Counted from the first letter of the stretch, positions 33,511-42,898 are shown. The stretch: DNA of 64,000 nt from Anaerolineae bacterium (GCA_023382535.1 JAHDWA010000016.1:62001-126000), one strand, 5' to 3'. The notes: generated by a model from the letters alone, not told the origin. Program-made: numbers and translations.

Positions 33511-34182
33511 ATGACTGCACCTGAGTGGTATCAAGCTAAAATGAGCCAAACCGGACAGCAGTGGGGCGGCTTTAACCTGAACTGGGCCGTATCCCTTGCG
33601 GGTCAGGTAATGGATGGCTTAACCAGTGAACCCATTCCGGGCGCTCTGGTGGAGATTGTCTCAGGGCCGCTAGCCTTTGAAAAGAAGCGTGGCATCCTAG
33701 CTAACGACCCAGATTGGACACGTAAGGTGGAGCGTCTGGACCGTACCTTCAGCCAGACGGATGGTATCTATCTGTTTGTGAATTTGCCCGACGGCGACTA
33801 CCAGTTGCGGGTCACTGCGCCGACTCCCAGTAGCCGCTATGGCACGCTCGTAATAGCAACGACGGCAGCCACTCGTAACGGGGCAGGAGGTATTAACCTG
33901 AAACCGGCCGACGTGGTTCTGCCGCCCACCGCTCTCCACGGCCAGGTTACTGATGATTTAGACCAGCCCCTTAAAGGTGTCAAGGTCCAATTGCGAGGCG
34001 ACCCCAAACTGGTGCTAACCGACAGCAACGGCAAGTACGCCTTTACTCATTTGATTGTGAGTAAACCGACGTTACAGATTTCGGCTACCAAATTTAAGAG
34101 TCATAGCCAAAAGATTGATGATCTTAAGGCTGGTCAGGATTTAGAGATAACCACTATCAAGTTAGAAAAAGAGCCCGGCTAG
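33511..34182 (+). CDS. Carboxypeptidase-regulatory-like beta protein
   Basis: Encodes 223 aa. Two transthyretin-like (CarboxypepD_reg) domains are visible. One is around 28-125 (VSLAGQVMDGLTSEPIPGA, DGIYLFVNLPDGDYQLRV). The other is around 140-215 (ALHGQVTDDLDQPLKGVKVQ, LTDSNGKYAFTHL). No signal peptide, which is unusual for this fold outside secreted proteins. It lies between cap and sheath genes, so it may decorate the particle or shape the distal end. Confidence 0.8.
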   Translation: MTAPEWYQAKMSQTGQQWGGFNLNWAVSLAGQVMDGLTSEPIPGALVEIVSGPLAFEKKRGILANDPDWTRKVERLDRTFSQTDGIYLFVNLPDGDYQLRVTAPTPSSRYGTLVIATTAATRNGAGGINLKPADVVLPPTALHGQVTDDLDQPLKGVKVQLRGDPKLVLTDSNGKYAFTHLIVSKPTLQISATKFKSHSQKIDDLKAGQDLEITTIKLEKEPG

Positions 34183-34237
34183 AACGAGCTCAATCTATAG
34201 CAGAGCAGATCTGCCCAAAGAGAAAGGAGTAGTAACG

Positions 34238-35482
34238 ATGCCAGAGTATCTAGCCCCTGGAGTATATGTTGAAGAAATACCTTCGGCGGTCAAACCGATT
34301 GCCGGAGTAGGTACCAGCACGGCCGGTTTTGTTGGCGTTGTGACTGATGATGTCAAAATGCCGCTCAAGCCAGGCAAAAAAAAGGAAAATGCTGCCCCTG
34401 AAGATTATTACAAATTGGCTGAGGCCAACAAGCCTCAGCCAATTAATAACTTTGAGGAGTTTAGAACCAAGTTCGGGGAGGATTTTGAGGAAAATAAAAA
34501 CGAAATCCTGGCGCACTCCGTATACGGCTTCTTCAATAACGGTGGTTCTCGTTGCTGGGTGAACCGTGTCGCTTCAATAAACGATGTAGAGAAGGCGATT
34601 GACGACTTTGAGGCGATTGATGAGATTGCGATCGTGGCTGCGCCAGTACCACTGTTTAACGGTGAGGCTGATGATGCAGCCTTGACTGCCATTCATGCTA
34701 AGCTGGCAGCGCACTGCAACCGTATGGAGGACCGCGTAGCCATCTTGGATTGTGCCCGAGATATCAAGGATGATAATCTGGTCATTACTGCTGACGGTAC
34801 GGGTATCCACCGCCCGGCGACCGACGACAAGGGATATGTCTCTTTCTTTTTTCCCTATATTCAGGTTTCCGATTTAAAATCAACGGCGAAGGCGGGCGAT
34901 CGGATCTTCGTGCCTCCCAGCGGCCACATGGCTGGCATCTATGGCCGCAGTGATCGGTTACGAGGCGTTCACAAAGCGCCGGCCAATGAGGTCATTTTGG
35001 GCACCTTGGGCGTGCGCTACCGGGTTGGCAAGATTCTACAGGGAAGCTTGAACCCGTCTGGTATCAATTGCATTAGGCCATTCAACACTACCATCAAAGT
35101 CTACGGGGCCCGCACACTTGCTTACGATCCGCAGGGCGGTGGTAATCAGGAGTGGATCTATACCAACGTTCGCCGCCTATTCAACTATCTAAGGGAGTCT
35201 ATTGATGAGGGAACGCAGTGGGTGGTGTTTGAACCCAACAGTCCCGATCTGTGGGCCAAGATCACGCGTAATATCACGGCTTTTCTCACCACCGTGTGGC
35301 GCTCCGGCGCCTTGTTCGGTATTACCGCCCAGGAAGCATTCTACGTCAAGTGCGACGCAGAAACCAACCCACCCGAGGTACGCGATTTGGGCCAAGTCGT
35401 TACTGAGATCGGTGTAGCTCCTGTAAAACCGGCCGAGTTCGTCATCTTCCGTATCAGCCAATGGACAGGGCCGGGTAAATAG
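34238..35482 (+). CDS. Contractile tail sheath protein 1
   Basis: Encodes 414 aa. It begins YLAPGVYVEEIPS, the classic sheath N-terminus that links neighbouring subunits. The C-terminal domain has NVRRLFNYLRESIDEGTQW, FEPNSPDLWAKI and EAFYVKCDAETNPPEV, the most conserved sheath core. Several sheath paralogues per cluster are normal in Afp/PVC systems. AAAGGAG precedes the start. It forms the outer contractile tube. Confidence 0.95.
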   Translation: MPEYLAPGVYVEEIPSAVKPIAGVGTSTAGFVGVVTDDVKMPLKPGKKKENAAPEDYYKLAEANKPQPINNFEEFRTKFGEDFEENKNEILAHSVYGFFNNGGSRCWVNRVASINDVEKAIDDFEAIDEIAIVAAPVPLFNGEADDAALTAIHAKLAAHCNRMEDRVAILDCARDIKDDNLVITADGTGIHRPATDDKGYVSFFFPYIQVSDLKSTAKAGDRIFVPPSGHMAGIYGRSDRLRGVHKAPANEVILGTLGVRYRVGKILQGSLNPSGINCIRPFNTTIKVYGARTLAYDPQGGGNQEWIYTNVRRLFNYLRESIDEGTQWVVFEPNSPDLWAKITRNITAFLTTVWRSGALFGITAQEAFYVKCDAETNPPEVRDLGQVVTEIGVAPVKPAEFVIFRISQWTGPGK

Positions 35483-35511
35483 TCAGTACACCAAGGGATT
35501 GAGTAAAAAAT

Positions 35512-36933
35512 TTGTTTAGGCCACAGACGAGATTTAACGTGCCAAATCACTTAACACCTGGAGTTTATAGAGATAATGTGTTCATTGAGCCAGCGGCAGA
35601 GTTTCGTACAGGTGTGCCGGTGTTCCTGGGACTCATCCAGAAGACAGACCTTATTTCTTTGAGTGCCGACTACTCACTTGTATCTTTCAACGGGACGTTA
35701 TCGCTTGTCCGTCTTAAGCAATCTAACATCACTCTTCTCCGTGATAAGCGCATCATTAGCCAGCCTACCGGTGGGGGATCATTTTTCCTCCGCACAGCCT
35801 TGCACTCTGGAGGGGAGAGCCGTGAAAAAGAAACTGACGGAGTTGACGAAGGGCCCCAAAAATTTACCCTGTGGGACGACTTTAAAAACGCCTTCAAGGG
35901 TCTATTTCCTCCCGGCTATCTGGCCTATGCCGTCCATGGCTTCTTTGAAAACGGGGGACCATTGTGCTACGTGCAAATCGTTTGTTACGAAGACCATGTT
36001 AATTCGGTGGAGGCGATACAGGCCGGCCTGGACAGCTTGCAAGACTTTGACGAATTCGATCTTATCTGTGCGCCAGATATTATGTGGCCGGCTGGAGGCT
36101 GGACTGAACCAGATAAAGCTAAAGTACAGCAGATGCAGAGAGCCATATTGGAGCATTGCCATGCGCAGGGTGATCGTTTTGCTATCCTAGATGCCTTACC
36201 AAGTCCAAGGGTAGATGACTTGCCAAGCCCAAACCTCAGCCAAAAAGAGGTTCTGGAGCAGCGCGAGGGTCTCACTGTCTCAGGCAATACTTTGGCAAAT
36301 GGGGCGCTGTACCACCCCTGGATCAAGGTCGCCCCTAGCCCTGGCCTACCGGGTCGCTTGGTCCCACCTTGTGGCCACATCGCCGGAGTCTTTGCCCGCA
36401 GTGATCTGCGCGTTGGTGTCCGCAAAGCGCCGGCTAACGAAATCCTGGAGGGGGTATTGGACCTGGAGATCAACTTAACCGCTGATCAGCAGGGGCCCCT
36501 GAATGAAAAGGGCATTAATTGTCTGCGCAGTTTCCCTGGACGTGGTATTCGGGTCTGGGGCGCGCGGACGCTGAGCGACGAACCTTTCTGGCGTTATGTT
36601 AATGTGCGGCGTCTCTTTCTGACAGTGGCGCGCTGGATTGACTACAACATGGCAGAGGTGGTGTTTGAGCCACAGAGTCCACAACTATGGGCGCGTATTG
36701 TACGTGATCTAACGATTTACTTCGGAGATCTGTACCGTCGGGGGGGACTCAAGGGTGACCGGCCGGAGGAGGCTTTTTATGTTAAATGTGATGCCGAACT
36801 CAACCCTCCTGAGGTCCAAGCCGCCGGGATGGTCATCGCGGAGATTTGGCTGGCCCCAACGGTCCCGGCTGAGTTCATCGTCGTGCGTCTCATTCGTGGC
36901 CCTGCGGGTCTAACAATTATCGGACCAGAATAG
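35512..36933 (+). CDS. Contractile tail sheath protein 2
   Basis: Encodes 473 aa from TTG 35512, or 464 aa from GTG 35539 (VPNHLTPGVY), which begins nearer the usual sheath start; neither has a strong ribosome site. The C-terminal sheath core is intact (NVRRLFLTVARWIDYNMAEV, FEPQSPQLWARI, EAFYVKCDAELNPPEV). Compared with sheath 1 it has an insertion in the N-terminal half (about residues 50-125). Insertions of this kind form the outer surface domain in other sheath paralogues. It probably makes a subset of rings. Confidence 0.93.
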   Translation: MFRPQTRFNVPNHLTPGVYRDNVFIEPAAEFRTGVPVFLGLIQKTDLISLSADYSLVSFNGTLSLVRLKQSNITLLRDKRIISQPTGGGSFFLRTALHSGGESREKETDGVDEGPQKFTLWDDFKNAFKGLFPPGYLAYAVHGFFENGGPLCYVQIVCYEDHVNSVEAIQAGLDSLQDFDEFDLICAPDIMWPAGGWTEPDKAKVQQMQRAILEHCHAQGDRFAILDALPSPRVDDLPSPNLSQKEVLEQREGLTVSGNTLANGALYHPWIKVAPSPGLPGRLVPPCGHIAGVFARSDLRVGVRKAPANEILEGVLDLEINLTADQQGPLNEKGINCLRSFPGRGIRVWGARTLSDEPFWRYVNVRRLFLTVARWIDYNMAEVVFEPQSPQLWARIVRDLTIYFGDLYRRGGLKGDRPEEAFYVKCDAELNPPEVQAAGMVIAEIWLAPTVPAEFIVVRLIRGPAGLTIIGPE

Positions 36934-36979
36934 GCCCAACAACCAATCAACGAATAATTAGAGTGAAGGAGGTATCATT

Positions 36980-37420
36980 ATGGCAAAGAGAGCCAGTGGC
37001 CCGCAAGACCCTTATCGTAGTTTTCGCTTTAAAGTGGAACTGGATGGCGTCGAGCGGGCTGCATTCCGCGAGTGTTCAGGGCTAGATTTCAGCCAGGACC
37101 CCATTGAATATCGAGAAGGCCCCGAAGCCTTGACCGTACGCAAACTACCCGGCTTGATTAAATATTCCAATATTTCCCTAAAGTGGGGAATTACCGATGA
37201 CAAAGAGTTGTGGGAGTGGCGCCAACAAGCCATTGACGGCAAGATTGAACGCAAGAACGGTTCCATTACCCTACTGGACGAGGCTGGTGAGGAGAAGATG
37301 CGCTGGAACTTCCGTGAAGGCTGGCCGACCAAGTGGACGGGTCCGAGCTTCAACGGCACCAGCAATGAAGTGGCCATTATGACCTTAGAGATTGCCCATG
37401 AAGGGCTAGTTAAGGCCTGA
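36980..37420 (+). CDS. Inner tube protein 1
   Basis: Encodes 146 aa of the T4 gp19-like phage tail tube family (Afp1/5). Diagnostic features are DPYRSFRFKVELDG, FRECSGLDFSQDPIEYREG and the LPGLIKYSNISLKWG stretch, followed by the helix WEWRQQAIDGKI. It stacks as rings inside the sheath. AAGGAGG lies ahead of the start. Confidence 0.95.
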   Translation: MAKRASGPQDPYRSFRFKVELDGVERAAFRECSGLDFSQDPIEYREGPEALTVRKLPGLIKYSNISLKWGITDDKELWEWRQQAIDGKIERKNGSITLLDEAGEEKMRWNFREGWPTKWTGPSFNGTSNEVAIMTLEIAHEGLVKA

Positions 37421-37422
37421 CA

Positions 37423-37785
37423 ATGTTACAGACAGAATTTTCCTTTACCTTGCCGCATGGCTATATAGACTCAGAGGGTAATCTCCATCGGGAGGGCGTC
37501 ATGCGTATGGCCACGGCTTATGATGAGATCGCCCCCCTCAAGGATCGCCGGGTGCAGGCCAATGCGGGTTATCTGCTGATCATCCTGCTGTCACGGGTGG
37601 TGACCACCCTGGGCGAGCTAGAACATATCAATCCCAAAGTCATTGAGGGCCTTTTTGCGGGAGACCTGGCCTACCTCCAGGATATGTACCAGCGTATCAA
37701 TCATAATGGCCATAACCATCTGCCGGTGACTTGCCCTCACTGCGAAGGGGCGTTTGAGGTGGAGCTTGCCAACCAGGGGGAATGA
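37423..37785 (+). CDS. Small tail assembly protein
   Basis: Encodes 120 aa; starts 2 nt after the tube stop. It has the pattern of short proteins found after the tube gene (FTLPHGYIDSEGNLHREGVM), a helix with LEHINPKVIEGLFAGDL, and a C-terminal CPHC pair that may bind zinc. The family is related in form to phage tail assembly proteins. A chaperone or baseplate-assembly role is likely but unproven. Its stop overlaps the next start (ATGA). Confidence 0.8.
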   Translation: MLQTEFSFTLPHGYIDSEGNLHREGVMRMATAYDEIAPLKDRRVQANAGYLLIILLSRVVTTLGELEHINPKVIEGLFAGDLAYLQDMYQRINHNGHNHLPVTCPHCEGAFEVELANQGE

Positions 37786-37943
37786 CTGGCTACCCCTCGG
37801 ATAGATTGTTCGAGGAGGTAGCCTACATTGCCTATCATTTTCACTGGCCTTATGAGCAGATTATGCTGCTGGAGCATGGCGAAAGGCAGCAGTGGGTGGC
37901 TGAAATTATCAGGATCAATCAGCGGCTGAACGAAGAAACCTGA
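37782..37943 (+). CDS. 53-aa DUF6760-type protein
   Basis: A short gene overlapping the preceding one by 4 bp. It starts MTGYPSDRLFEEVAYIAYHF and continues with WPYEQIMLLEHGERQQWV, then a helix of basic and acidic residues. The HWPYEQIMLLEHGERxxW pattern is a common small protein in eCIS loci between the two tube genes. It resembles the gene order of phage tail chaperone pairs. It is too short for standard ORF cut-offs. Confidence 0.85.
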   Translation: MTGYPSDRLFEEVAYIAYHFHWPYEQIMLLEHGERQQWVAEIIRINQRLNEET

Positions 37944-37955
37944 TCCGGAGAAGGC

Positions 37956-38399
37956 ATGACAAGAGCACTGGAAAAAGATCCGTATCTCTCCCTGAGATTC
38001 CGAGTTGAGATCGGAGGTATTGAGGCTGGAGCCTTCTCCGAGGTCACCGGTCTGCAGGTGGAAATCGAAACTCAGGATTATCGTGAGGGGGGGGTCAATG
38101 ACTATATCCATAAACTGGCCGGTCCCGTACGCTATCCCTCCAACTTAATCTTGAAACGAGGGCTGATGGACGCTGATGTGCTCTGGGCATGGCAGCAGGA
38201 GATCGCTGCTGGCAGAGTTAAGCGGCTCAATGGTTCAATCATATTATTAAACAGCGCTGGCCAGGATAAGTGGCGCTGGGATGTCAAAGATGCCTATCCG
38301 GTCCGCTGGACCGGCCCGGAGTTACGAGCCAGCAGGGGTGAAGTCGCAATCGAGACCCTGGAATTGGCCCATCGCGGGTTAAAGGTCCAGCGTGTGTAG
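37956..38399 (+). CDS. Inner tube protein 2 (Afp5-like)
   Basis: Encodes 147 aa, gp19-like family: DPYLSLRFRVEIGGIEAGAF, SEVTGLQVEIETQDYREG and NLILKRGLMDADVLWAW. It is clearly paralogous to tube protein 1. In Afp and PVC the second tube protein joins the tube to the baseplate hub. Ribosome site GGAGAAGG. Confidence 0.94.
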   Translation: MTRALEKDPYLSLRFRVEIGGIEAGAFSEVTGLQVEIETQDYREGGVNDYIHKLAGPVRYPSNLILKRGLMDADVLWAWQQEIAAGRVKRLNGSIILLNSAGQDKWRWDVKDAYPVRWTGPELRASRGEVAIETLELAHRGLKVQRV

Positions 38400-38416
38400 G
38401 GAGCTGATGGCGAAGA

Positions 38417-39940
38417 ATGGAACAAGCAGGGGATAGTCCGAAGCAAACTACCGAAGATAGGCCTATCGATCAGGTCAACAGCCAGAAATCGGCCCACCCT
38501 GGTCAGGAGCTGGCGCAACGCATCCGGGGTCGCTACGATGGCTCGCCGGGGGTACTCCCCCTAAGAGTCACCCAGGGGTTGGCTAAACGGGTTAGCCGCT
38601 TCAGGAACAGCCAGTTACCCCTCTTGAGCCATCTTCAACGCCGCCAAACCCTGGCTGAAGGCTTTTTCCAAAGTAGCCTGTCTGAGCTGCCCTATGCCCG
38701 GTTGTCTGCCGTGACCGGCTTTCGATCTTCCGCAATTCAGAGAGGGCAAGATGTTGCCGCAGCGCCCTCGCCTCGTTTAGGGACACCTGACTCGGTTACT
38801 ACGGTTACAGTACCTGCCATCCTCTCGCGCAGCGCAGTCTCGGCTCAGCCGCCACCTGACACTGCGGCGGCACTCAAAGAGGGTCCGCCAGCACCCCAAC
38901 TTCAAGCGGTAACGAGGGTCAGCAAGCTGGGAACAGCCAGCCTGCAGCGGCGGCTGGACGGTCCGGGTGAAAAGCCGCTTCAGCGCCAGATAGCCTCGAC
39001 TCTGGGGGTAGCCCCAATAAGCCGGAGCCTGGCCAATCAGGTTCTCCAGGGGGAGGCTCGGGTTTCGGCCAGCCTGGACGCGCCCCCACCGACAGGAAGA
39101 GGGTCGAAACTCACCCCCGAAACTCCAGGGGTGGCACCCTTCTCTGGGGCAGGGACGGGCAAGCGGGGAACAGCCATCTTGCAACGACGGGACGCCTCAG
39201 AGGAAAAGCCACTTCTGCGCCAGAAGACCTCGGTTGTGGAGGTAGCCCCAATAAGCAGGACTCTGGACGAGCAGGCTCCCCAGGGCGCCATAACACCCTC
39301 CTCCGGGACAAGAACAGGCAGGCTGGGGAAGACTGTCCTGCAGCGGCGTTCGAATCGCCCCCTGGAAGAACCGCTTCATCGCCAGGGTATAGGGCCGAGA
39401 CTCTCTAACGCGGAGTCATCGTTGCCGGTCGTCGGCCGGTTGGCAACGATTGAAGCCCCCATGAATCAAGTAGTACAGCGATTTGTCGAGGGTCCAGAAC
39501 CGATGGTTGAGGGCATTACCATTTCCGAGAGAAAACCCGGGGCAGGCCTGCCGCTGGCCAGAACCCCTTCGCTCGGGATAGGTATGCCTGGGGGTAGGAC
39601 CAGTTCCCGCCAATACCTCTATCCGACATCATCGGAATTACCATTTTCGAGGGTGCCCGGTACTGGTGCAATAAGAGGGGGGGAGGGTATCGCGACACTG
39701 CCCGTTATCTCTGGCACACCCAGGGAGGCCACCATACAACGGGCTGAGGTCCAGGCCTCCAATAATACAATGGCCCCAGAGATCTACGAGACTGACTGGT
39801 CGTCACCAGCCAGCAAACCCTCATCACCAGTGACGGCCGCTTCCCGGCTGGAGGGGCCTGAGCTGGAGCGTCTGGCTGACAGTGTATATACCATTATCGA
39901 ACGGCGGCTCATTCTGGAGCGAGAGAGCCGGGGCTTCTAA
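38417..39940 (+). CDS. Repetitive QR-rich protein, unknown (tape-measure or scaffold candidate)
   Basis: Encodes 507 aa of mostly disordered sequence. At least three tandem units of about 70-85 residues each contain a GTASLQRR/GTAILQRR/KTVLQRR element. These are followed by EKPLQRQ, EKPLLRQ or EEPLHRQ and, in two of them, VAPISRSL or VAPISRTL. The last 30 residues form a conserved-looking helix (LERLADSVYTIIERRLILER). There are no cysteines or membrane parts. It sits between tube 2 and the LysM baseplate gene, where other eCIS loci have a variable protein. The QR motifs resemble the VQRQ linkers of the DUF4157 proteins. A role as tube-lumen scaffold, tape measure or cargo adaptor is inferred. 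Confidence 0.75.
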   Translation: MEQAGDSPKQTTEDRPIDQVNSQKSAHPGQELAQRIRGRYDGSPGVLPLRVTQGLAKRVSRFRNSQLPLLSHLQRRQTLAEGFFQSSLSELPYARLSAVTGFRSSAIQRGQDVAAAPSPRLGTPDSVTTVTVPAILSRSAVSAQPPPDTAAALKEGPPAPQLQAVTRVSKLGTASLQRRLDGPGEKPLQRQIASTLGVAPISRSLANQVLQGEARVSASLDAPPPTGRGSKLTPETPGVAPFSGAGTGKRGTAILQRRDASEEKPLLRQKTSVVEVAPISRTLDEQAPQGAITPSSGTRTGRLGKTVLQRRSNRPLEEPLHRQGIGPRLSNAESSLPVVGRLATIEAPMNQVVQRFVEGPEPMVEGITISERKPGAGLPLARTPSLGIGMPGGRTSSRQYLYPTSSELPFSRVPGTGAIRGGEGIATLPVISGTPREATIQRAEVQASNNTMAPEIYETDWSSPASKPSSPVTAASRLEGPELERLADSVYTIIERRLILERESRGF

Positions 39941-39953
39941 AACGAGGTGTAAG

Positions 39954-40625
39954 TTGAAATTAGAAAAAGCAACGATCAAAAATTTAACAAAAGAAGAGAC
40001 CATTAGAGTTCTCTTCAATCCAACCCAATACCAGGTAACAGAGACCAACCAGTTCGCGGAAATAGGCATACCGGGCGTAGAAGCGCCACCCCTGCAATTT
40101 GTTCGTGGTGCGGCCCGCACGCTCTCGATGCAGCTTTTTTTTGATACTTATGACCCTGATAAGGAGGACCCGGAGCAGAAAAAGGTAACGCCAAGCTCGG
40201 ATGTGCGGCTATATACCAAGAAGATTATCAGTTTATTACGCCTCGACTCCGAAAGCCACGCCCCACCAATCTGCAGTTTTAACTGGGCTGACTTCACCTT
40301 CATCGGTGTCGTGGAGAGGGCCGATCAGCGCTTCACCCTTTTTCTACCCAATGGAACGCCGGTGCGGGCAACGATTGATGTCTCCATGAAAGAGCTTGGC
40401 CAGCAGAAAGCAGACCAGGGGAGGAGATTATTTTCGGCAGATTTTATCAAGAGCTATGTAGTGAAACGGGGGGATACCCTGAGCCGGATTGCGGGCGAGA
40501 AATTGGGTGATCCTGCCCGGTGGCGGCTGATTGCCGAGGCAAACGGCTTGGATAATCCCCTCGCCCTTAAGCCAGGCCAGGCGCTGGTGATCCCCCCTGA
40601 CCCGGAAAAGAATGGGAGCAAGTGA
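39954..40625 (+). CDS. LysM baseplate protein (Afp7-like)
   Basis: Encodes 223 aa from TTG 39954, preceded by GAGGTG; an ATG further upstream would overlap the preceding gene widely. Residues 1-160 are the conserved domain (VLFNPTQYQVTETNQFAEIG, FVRGAARTLSMQLFFDTYD, FNWADFTFIGVVE). A single LysM follows at about 165-215 (YVVKRGDTLSRIAGEKLGDP, LKPGQALVIPP). It forms the inner baseplate ring around the hub. Its end overlaps the next gene start. Confidence 0.93.
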   Translation: MKLEKATIKNLTKEETIRVLFNPTQYQVTETNQFAEIGIPGVEAPPLQFVRGAARTLSMQLFFDTYDPDKEDPEQKKVTPSSDVRLYTKKIISLLRLDSESHAPPICSFNWADFTFIGVVERADQRFTLFLPNGTPVRATIDVSMKELGQQKADQGRRLFSADFIKSYVVKRGDTLSRIAGEKLGDPARWRLIAEANGLDNPLALKPGQALVIPPDPEKNGSK

Positions 40626-41722
40626 TGCGTACAGTTCAAGGCTATGCCCCCGATTATGAGATCATTGTCAACGGAACTACTTTACGCCACGGGGCCAATA
40701 TGGACATAATATCGCTCAGCGTAACGGACACCCTATCCCAAGCTGATACTTTCACCTTTACAGTGCGGGAGAGCCATCCGGACCCGACCCGGCTGTTTGT
40801 GGGCGGAGAGCAGCTCAAGTGGATGGATAGCGACGCGTTCAGAGAGGGAAACGAGGTCAAGATTTCGATGGGCTATGTGAATAACTTAGAGTTTATGCTG
40901 CGAGGCAAGATCAAGGCTTTTACCTGCGATTTTCCCGAGAGCGGCCAACCTACTCTAAGAGTTGAGGGCTTTAGCTTATTTCACGATCTCCAGCACCGGC
41001 ATCTTCGCAAGCCTTTTAAGAATATCACCGACAGCGAAATTGCCGAAGAACTGGCGAAAATGATGGACCTGACGTTCGAAGTTGATCCCACAGAAGTCAA
41101 ACATGCGCTCTACTCCCCCCCAAAGGGGGCCAGTTTTGCCACCATCTTGGTGGAGAGAGCGAAGCGCATTGGTTATGACGTGTCCGTCAAGGACCAGGTG
41201 CTCAAATTTCAAAAGGTCGGTTATAGGAGGAAGGCTGACTTGGTTCTGACTTTCGAATGGGGGAGAAACCTGAACAGCTTCAGCCCCCGTCTCTCCACCC
41301 AAAATATGGTCACCAAAGTTACAGCGCGGGCTTCTCAAACGACCCTGGGTAAAGGCAAGAATGCCCCTCTGGTCGGTACAGCGGAAGCAGGTCAGGAGCG
41401 AGTCAAAATGGGTGAGAAGACCGGCAATCAAATCGCCGGGCGATTCTCCAAAGACAATTCGATTCTAATTGATGACCACCATCTTGAGAGTCGGGAGGAG
41501 GCTAAAACAGTGGCCTTGGCAAAGCTGGAGGAGCGGGCCCTTGAGTTCATTCAGGGGACAGGTTCGGTTATCGGTAACCCGCAGCTCAGGGCGGGGATCA
41601 TGATCAGACTTGAAGGTTTGGGAAAACTTTTCAGCGGCAACTACTACGTTACATCCGCTACCCATACCATTGACGGTGGCGGCTATCGAACCAACTTTGC
41701 AGTAAAAAGGAATGCCCGATGA
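40625..41722 (+). CDS. Baseplate hub, phage late-control gpD-like
   Basis: Encodes 365 aa; ATG 40625 follows GGGAG with 6-nt spacing (GTG 40622 is possible). gpD/VgrG-type hub fold: an N-terminal part with DYEIIVNGTTLRHGANMDI, ADTFTFTVRESHPDPTRLF and RVEGFSLFHDLQHR, and a C-terminal beta-barrel with GSVIGNPQLRAGIMIRLEG. It corresponds to the first half of Afp8, which is split here into hub and spike genes. It anchors the spike at the baseplate centre. Confidence 0.92.
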   Translation: MRTVQGYAPDYEIIVNGTTLRHGANMDIISLSVTDTLSQADTFTFTVRESHPDPTRLFVGGEQLKWMDSDAFREGNEVKISMGYVNNLEFMLRGKIKAFTCDFPESGQPTLRVEGFSLFHDLQHRHLRKPFKNITDSEIAEELAKMMDLTFEVDPTEVKHALYSPPKGASFATILVERAKRIGYDVSVKDQVLKFQKVGYRRKADLVLTFEWGRNLNSFSPRLSTQNMVTKVTARASQTTLGKGKNAPLVGTAEAGQERVKMGEKTGNQIAGRFSKDNSILIDDHHLESREEAKTVALAKLEERALEFIQGTGSVIGNPQLRAGIMIRLEGLGKLFSGNYYVTSATHTIDGGGYRTNFAVKRNAR

Positions 41723-42525
41723 GCCTGATTGAACTCTTACATTCGGCTGGTGGGATGCTACAGTATCAAAATCGGATCTATGGTGTGGTGACCGGGATTG
41801 TCGTTGATAACCGAGATCCCGCTCATCAAGGCCGCGTTAAGGTCAACTTTCCCTGGCTGGCCGAAGAGGGTGATGCGGTCGCCCTCACGACCAGTGCGGA
41901 CGAGAGGCGGGCCCATAGCTATTGGGCCCGTATGGCCACGCTGATGGCCGGTAAGGGTCGAGGCAGTTGGTTCATCCCCGAGAAAGACGATGAAGTGCTG
42001 GTCGCCTTTGAGCACGGTATGCTTGACCGGCCTTTCGTCGTCGGCATACTCTGGAATTACGACGATACACCGCCGGAGAAGAATGGTAATGGAAAAAATG
42101 ACATCCGGGCCATCCACTCCCGCAGTGGTCACAGAATTGTGCTGAACGATTCGGATGACACTCCCTCGATTCTGGTGGTGGATAAGACTGGAGACAACAG
42201 TATCTTGATCGACTCGGCCAACAACGCTATGGAGATCAAGGTTAAGGGGGATTTGACAATAGAGGCGGAGGGCAATATCAGCATTACGGCCAGAGGGAAG
42301 CTGGATATAGAAGCTGACCAGGATTTCACTGCCCAGACAAAGACAAATCTTAGCCTTAAAGCCACCGGCAATGGCGAGCTGCAGTCTACCGGCCCATTGA
42401 ACATCCAATCGCAGGCAAGGATGACGGTTGATGGCACCGCGCAAGCGGAAGTCAAGGCGGCCGCGGTTAGTGTCAATGGCAGCGGTATTACCGAGATCAA
42501 AGGTGGTCTGGTCAAAATAAACTAA
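41719..42525 (+). CDS. Central spike protein (gp5/VgrG-like)
   Basis: Encodes 268 aa. Residues 15-110 form the OB-fold (IYGVVTGIVVDNRDPAHQGR, VKVNFPWLAEEGDA, SWFIPEKDDEVLVAFEHG, PFVVGILWN). From about 140 there is a repetitive triple-stranded beta-helix (KGDLTIEAEGNISITARGKL and on). It overlaps the hub gene by 4 bp. It makes the trimeric needle behind the PAAR tip. Confidence 0.95.
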   Translation: MSLIELLHSAGGMLQYQNRIYGVVTGIVVDNRDPAHQGRVKVNFPWLAEEGDAVALTTSADERRAHSYWARMATLMAGKGRGSWFIPEKDDEVLVAFEHGMLDRPFVVGILWNYDDTPPEKNGNGKNDIRAIHSRSGHRIVLNDSDDTPSILVVDKTGDNSILIDSANNAMEIKVKGDLTIEAEGNISITARGKLDIEADQDFTAQTKTNLSLKATGNGELQSTGPLNIQSQARMTVDGTAQAEVKAAAVSVNGSGITEIKGGLVKIN

Positions 42526-42572
42526 CTCTGTAATGATGAGGGAGCCTTTAAGAGGAGAAAGGACAATGCCCG

Positions 42573-42863
42573 ATGAGCAAACCAGCAGCCCGGATGGGTG
42601 ACCCAACGGCCCACGGCGGTACAATTGTAGCCGGCTTTCCTACGGTGCTTATTGGGGGCCAGCCAGCGGCGCGCCTGAGCGATATGCATGTCTGCCCGAT
42701 GGTAACCGGACTTGTGCCCCATGTGGGCGGTCCCATCGCCTTGGGTAGTTTCACGGTCCTGATCGGCAATATGCCGGCGGCTCGCATGGGCGATATGGGC
42801 ATCTGCACCGGCCCGCCTGACATGATTGTGTCCGGTTGCCCGACGGTGTTAATTGGTGGTTGA
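42573..42863 (+). CDS. PAAR spike-tip protein (Afp10-like)
   Basis: Encodes 96 aa with the paired PAAR pattern (KPAARMGDPTAHGG, QPAARLSDMHVCP, MPAARMGDMGIC) and zinc-ligand-type His/Cys residues. It has no toxin extension. It sharpens the spike. The start follows GGAGAAAGG at a somewhat longer spacing. Confidence 0.95.
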   Translation: MSKPAARMGDPTAHGGTIVAGFPTVLIGGQPAARLSDMHVCPMVTGLVPHVGGPIALGSFTVLIGNMPAARMGDMGICTGPPDMIVSGCPTVLIGG

Positions 42864-42898
42864 GTTAAGAACCCAAACTATTTCGAGGAACTGCAACC

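Noticed and set aside
35512..35538. TTG start of sheath 2 as certain
   Set aside because: GTG 35539 begins closer to the usual sheath N-terminus; both are kept open, so the exact start is not claimed.
41758..42624. Minus-strand ORF of 288 aa
   Set aside because: Antisense to the spike gene; the plus frame has clear OB-fold and beta-helix features.
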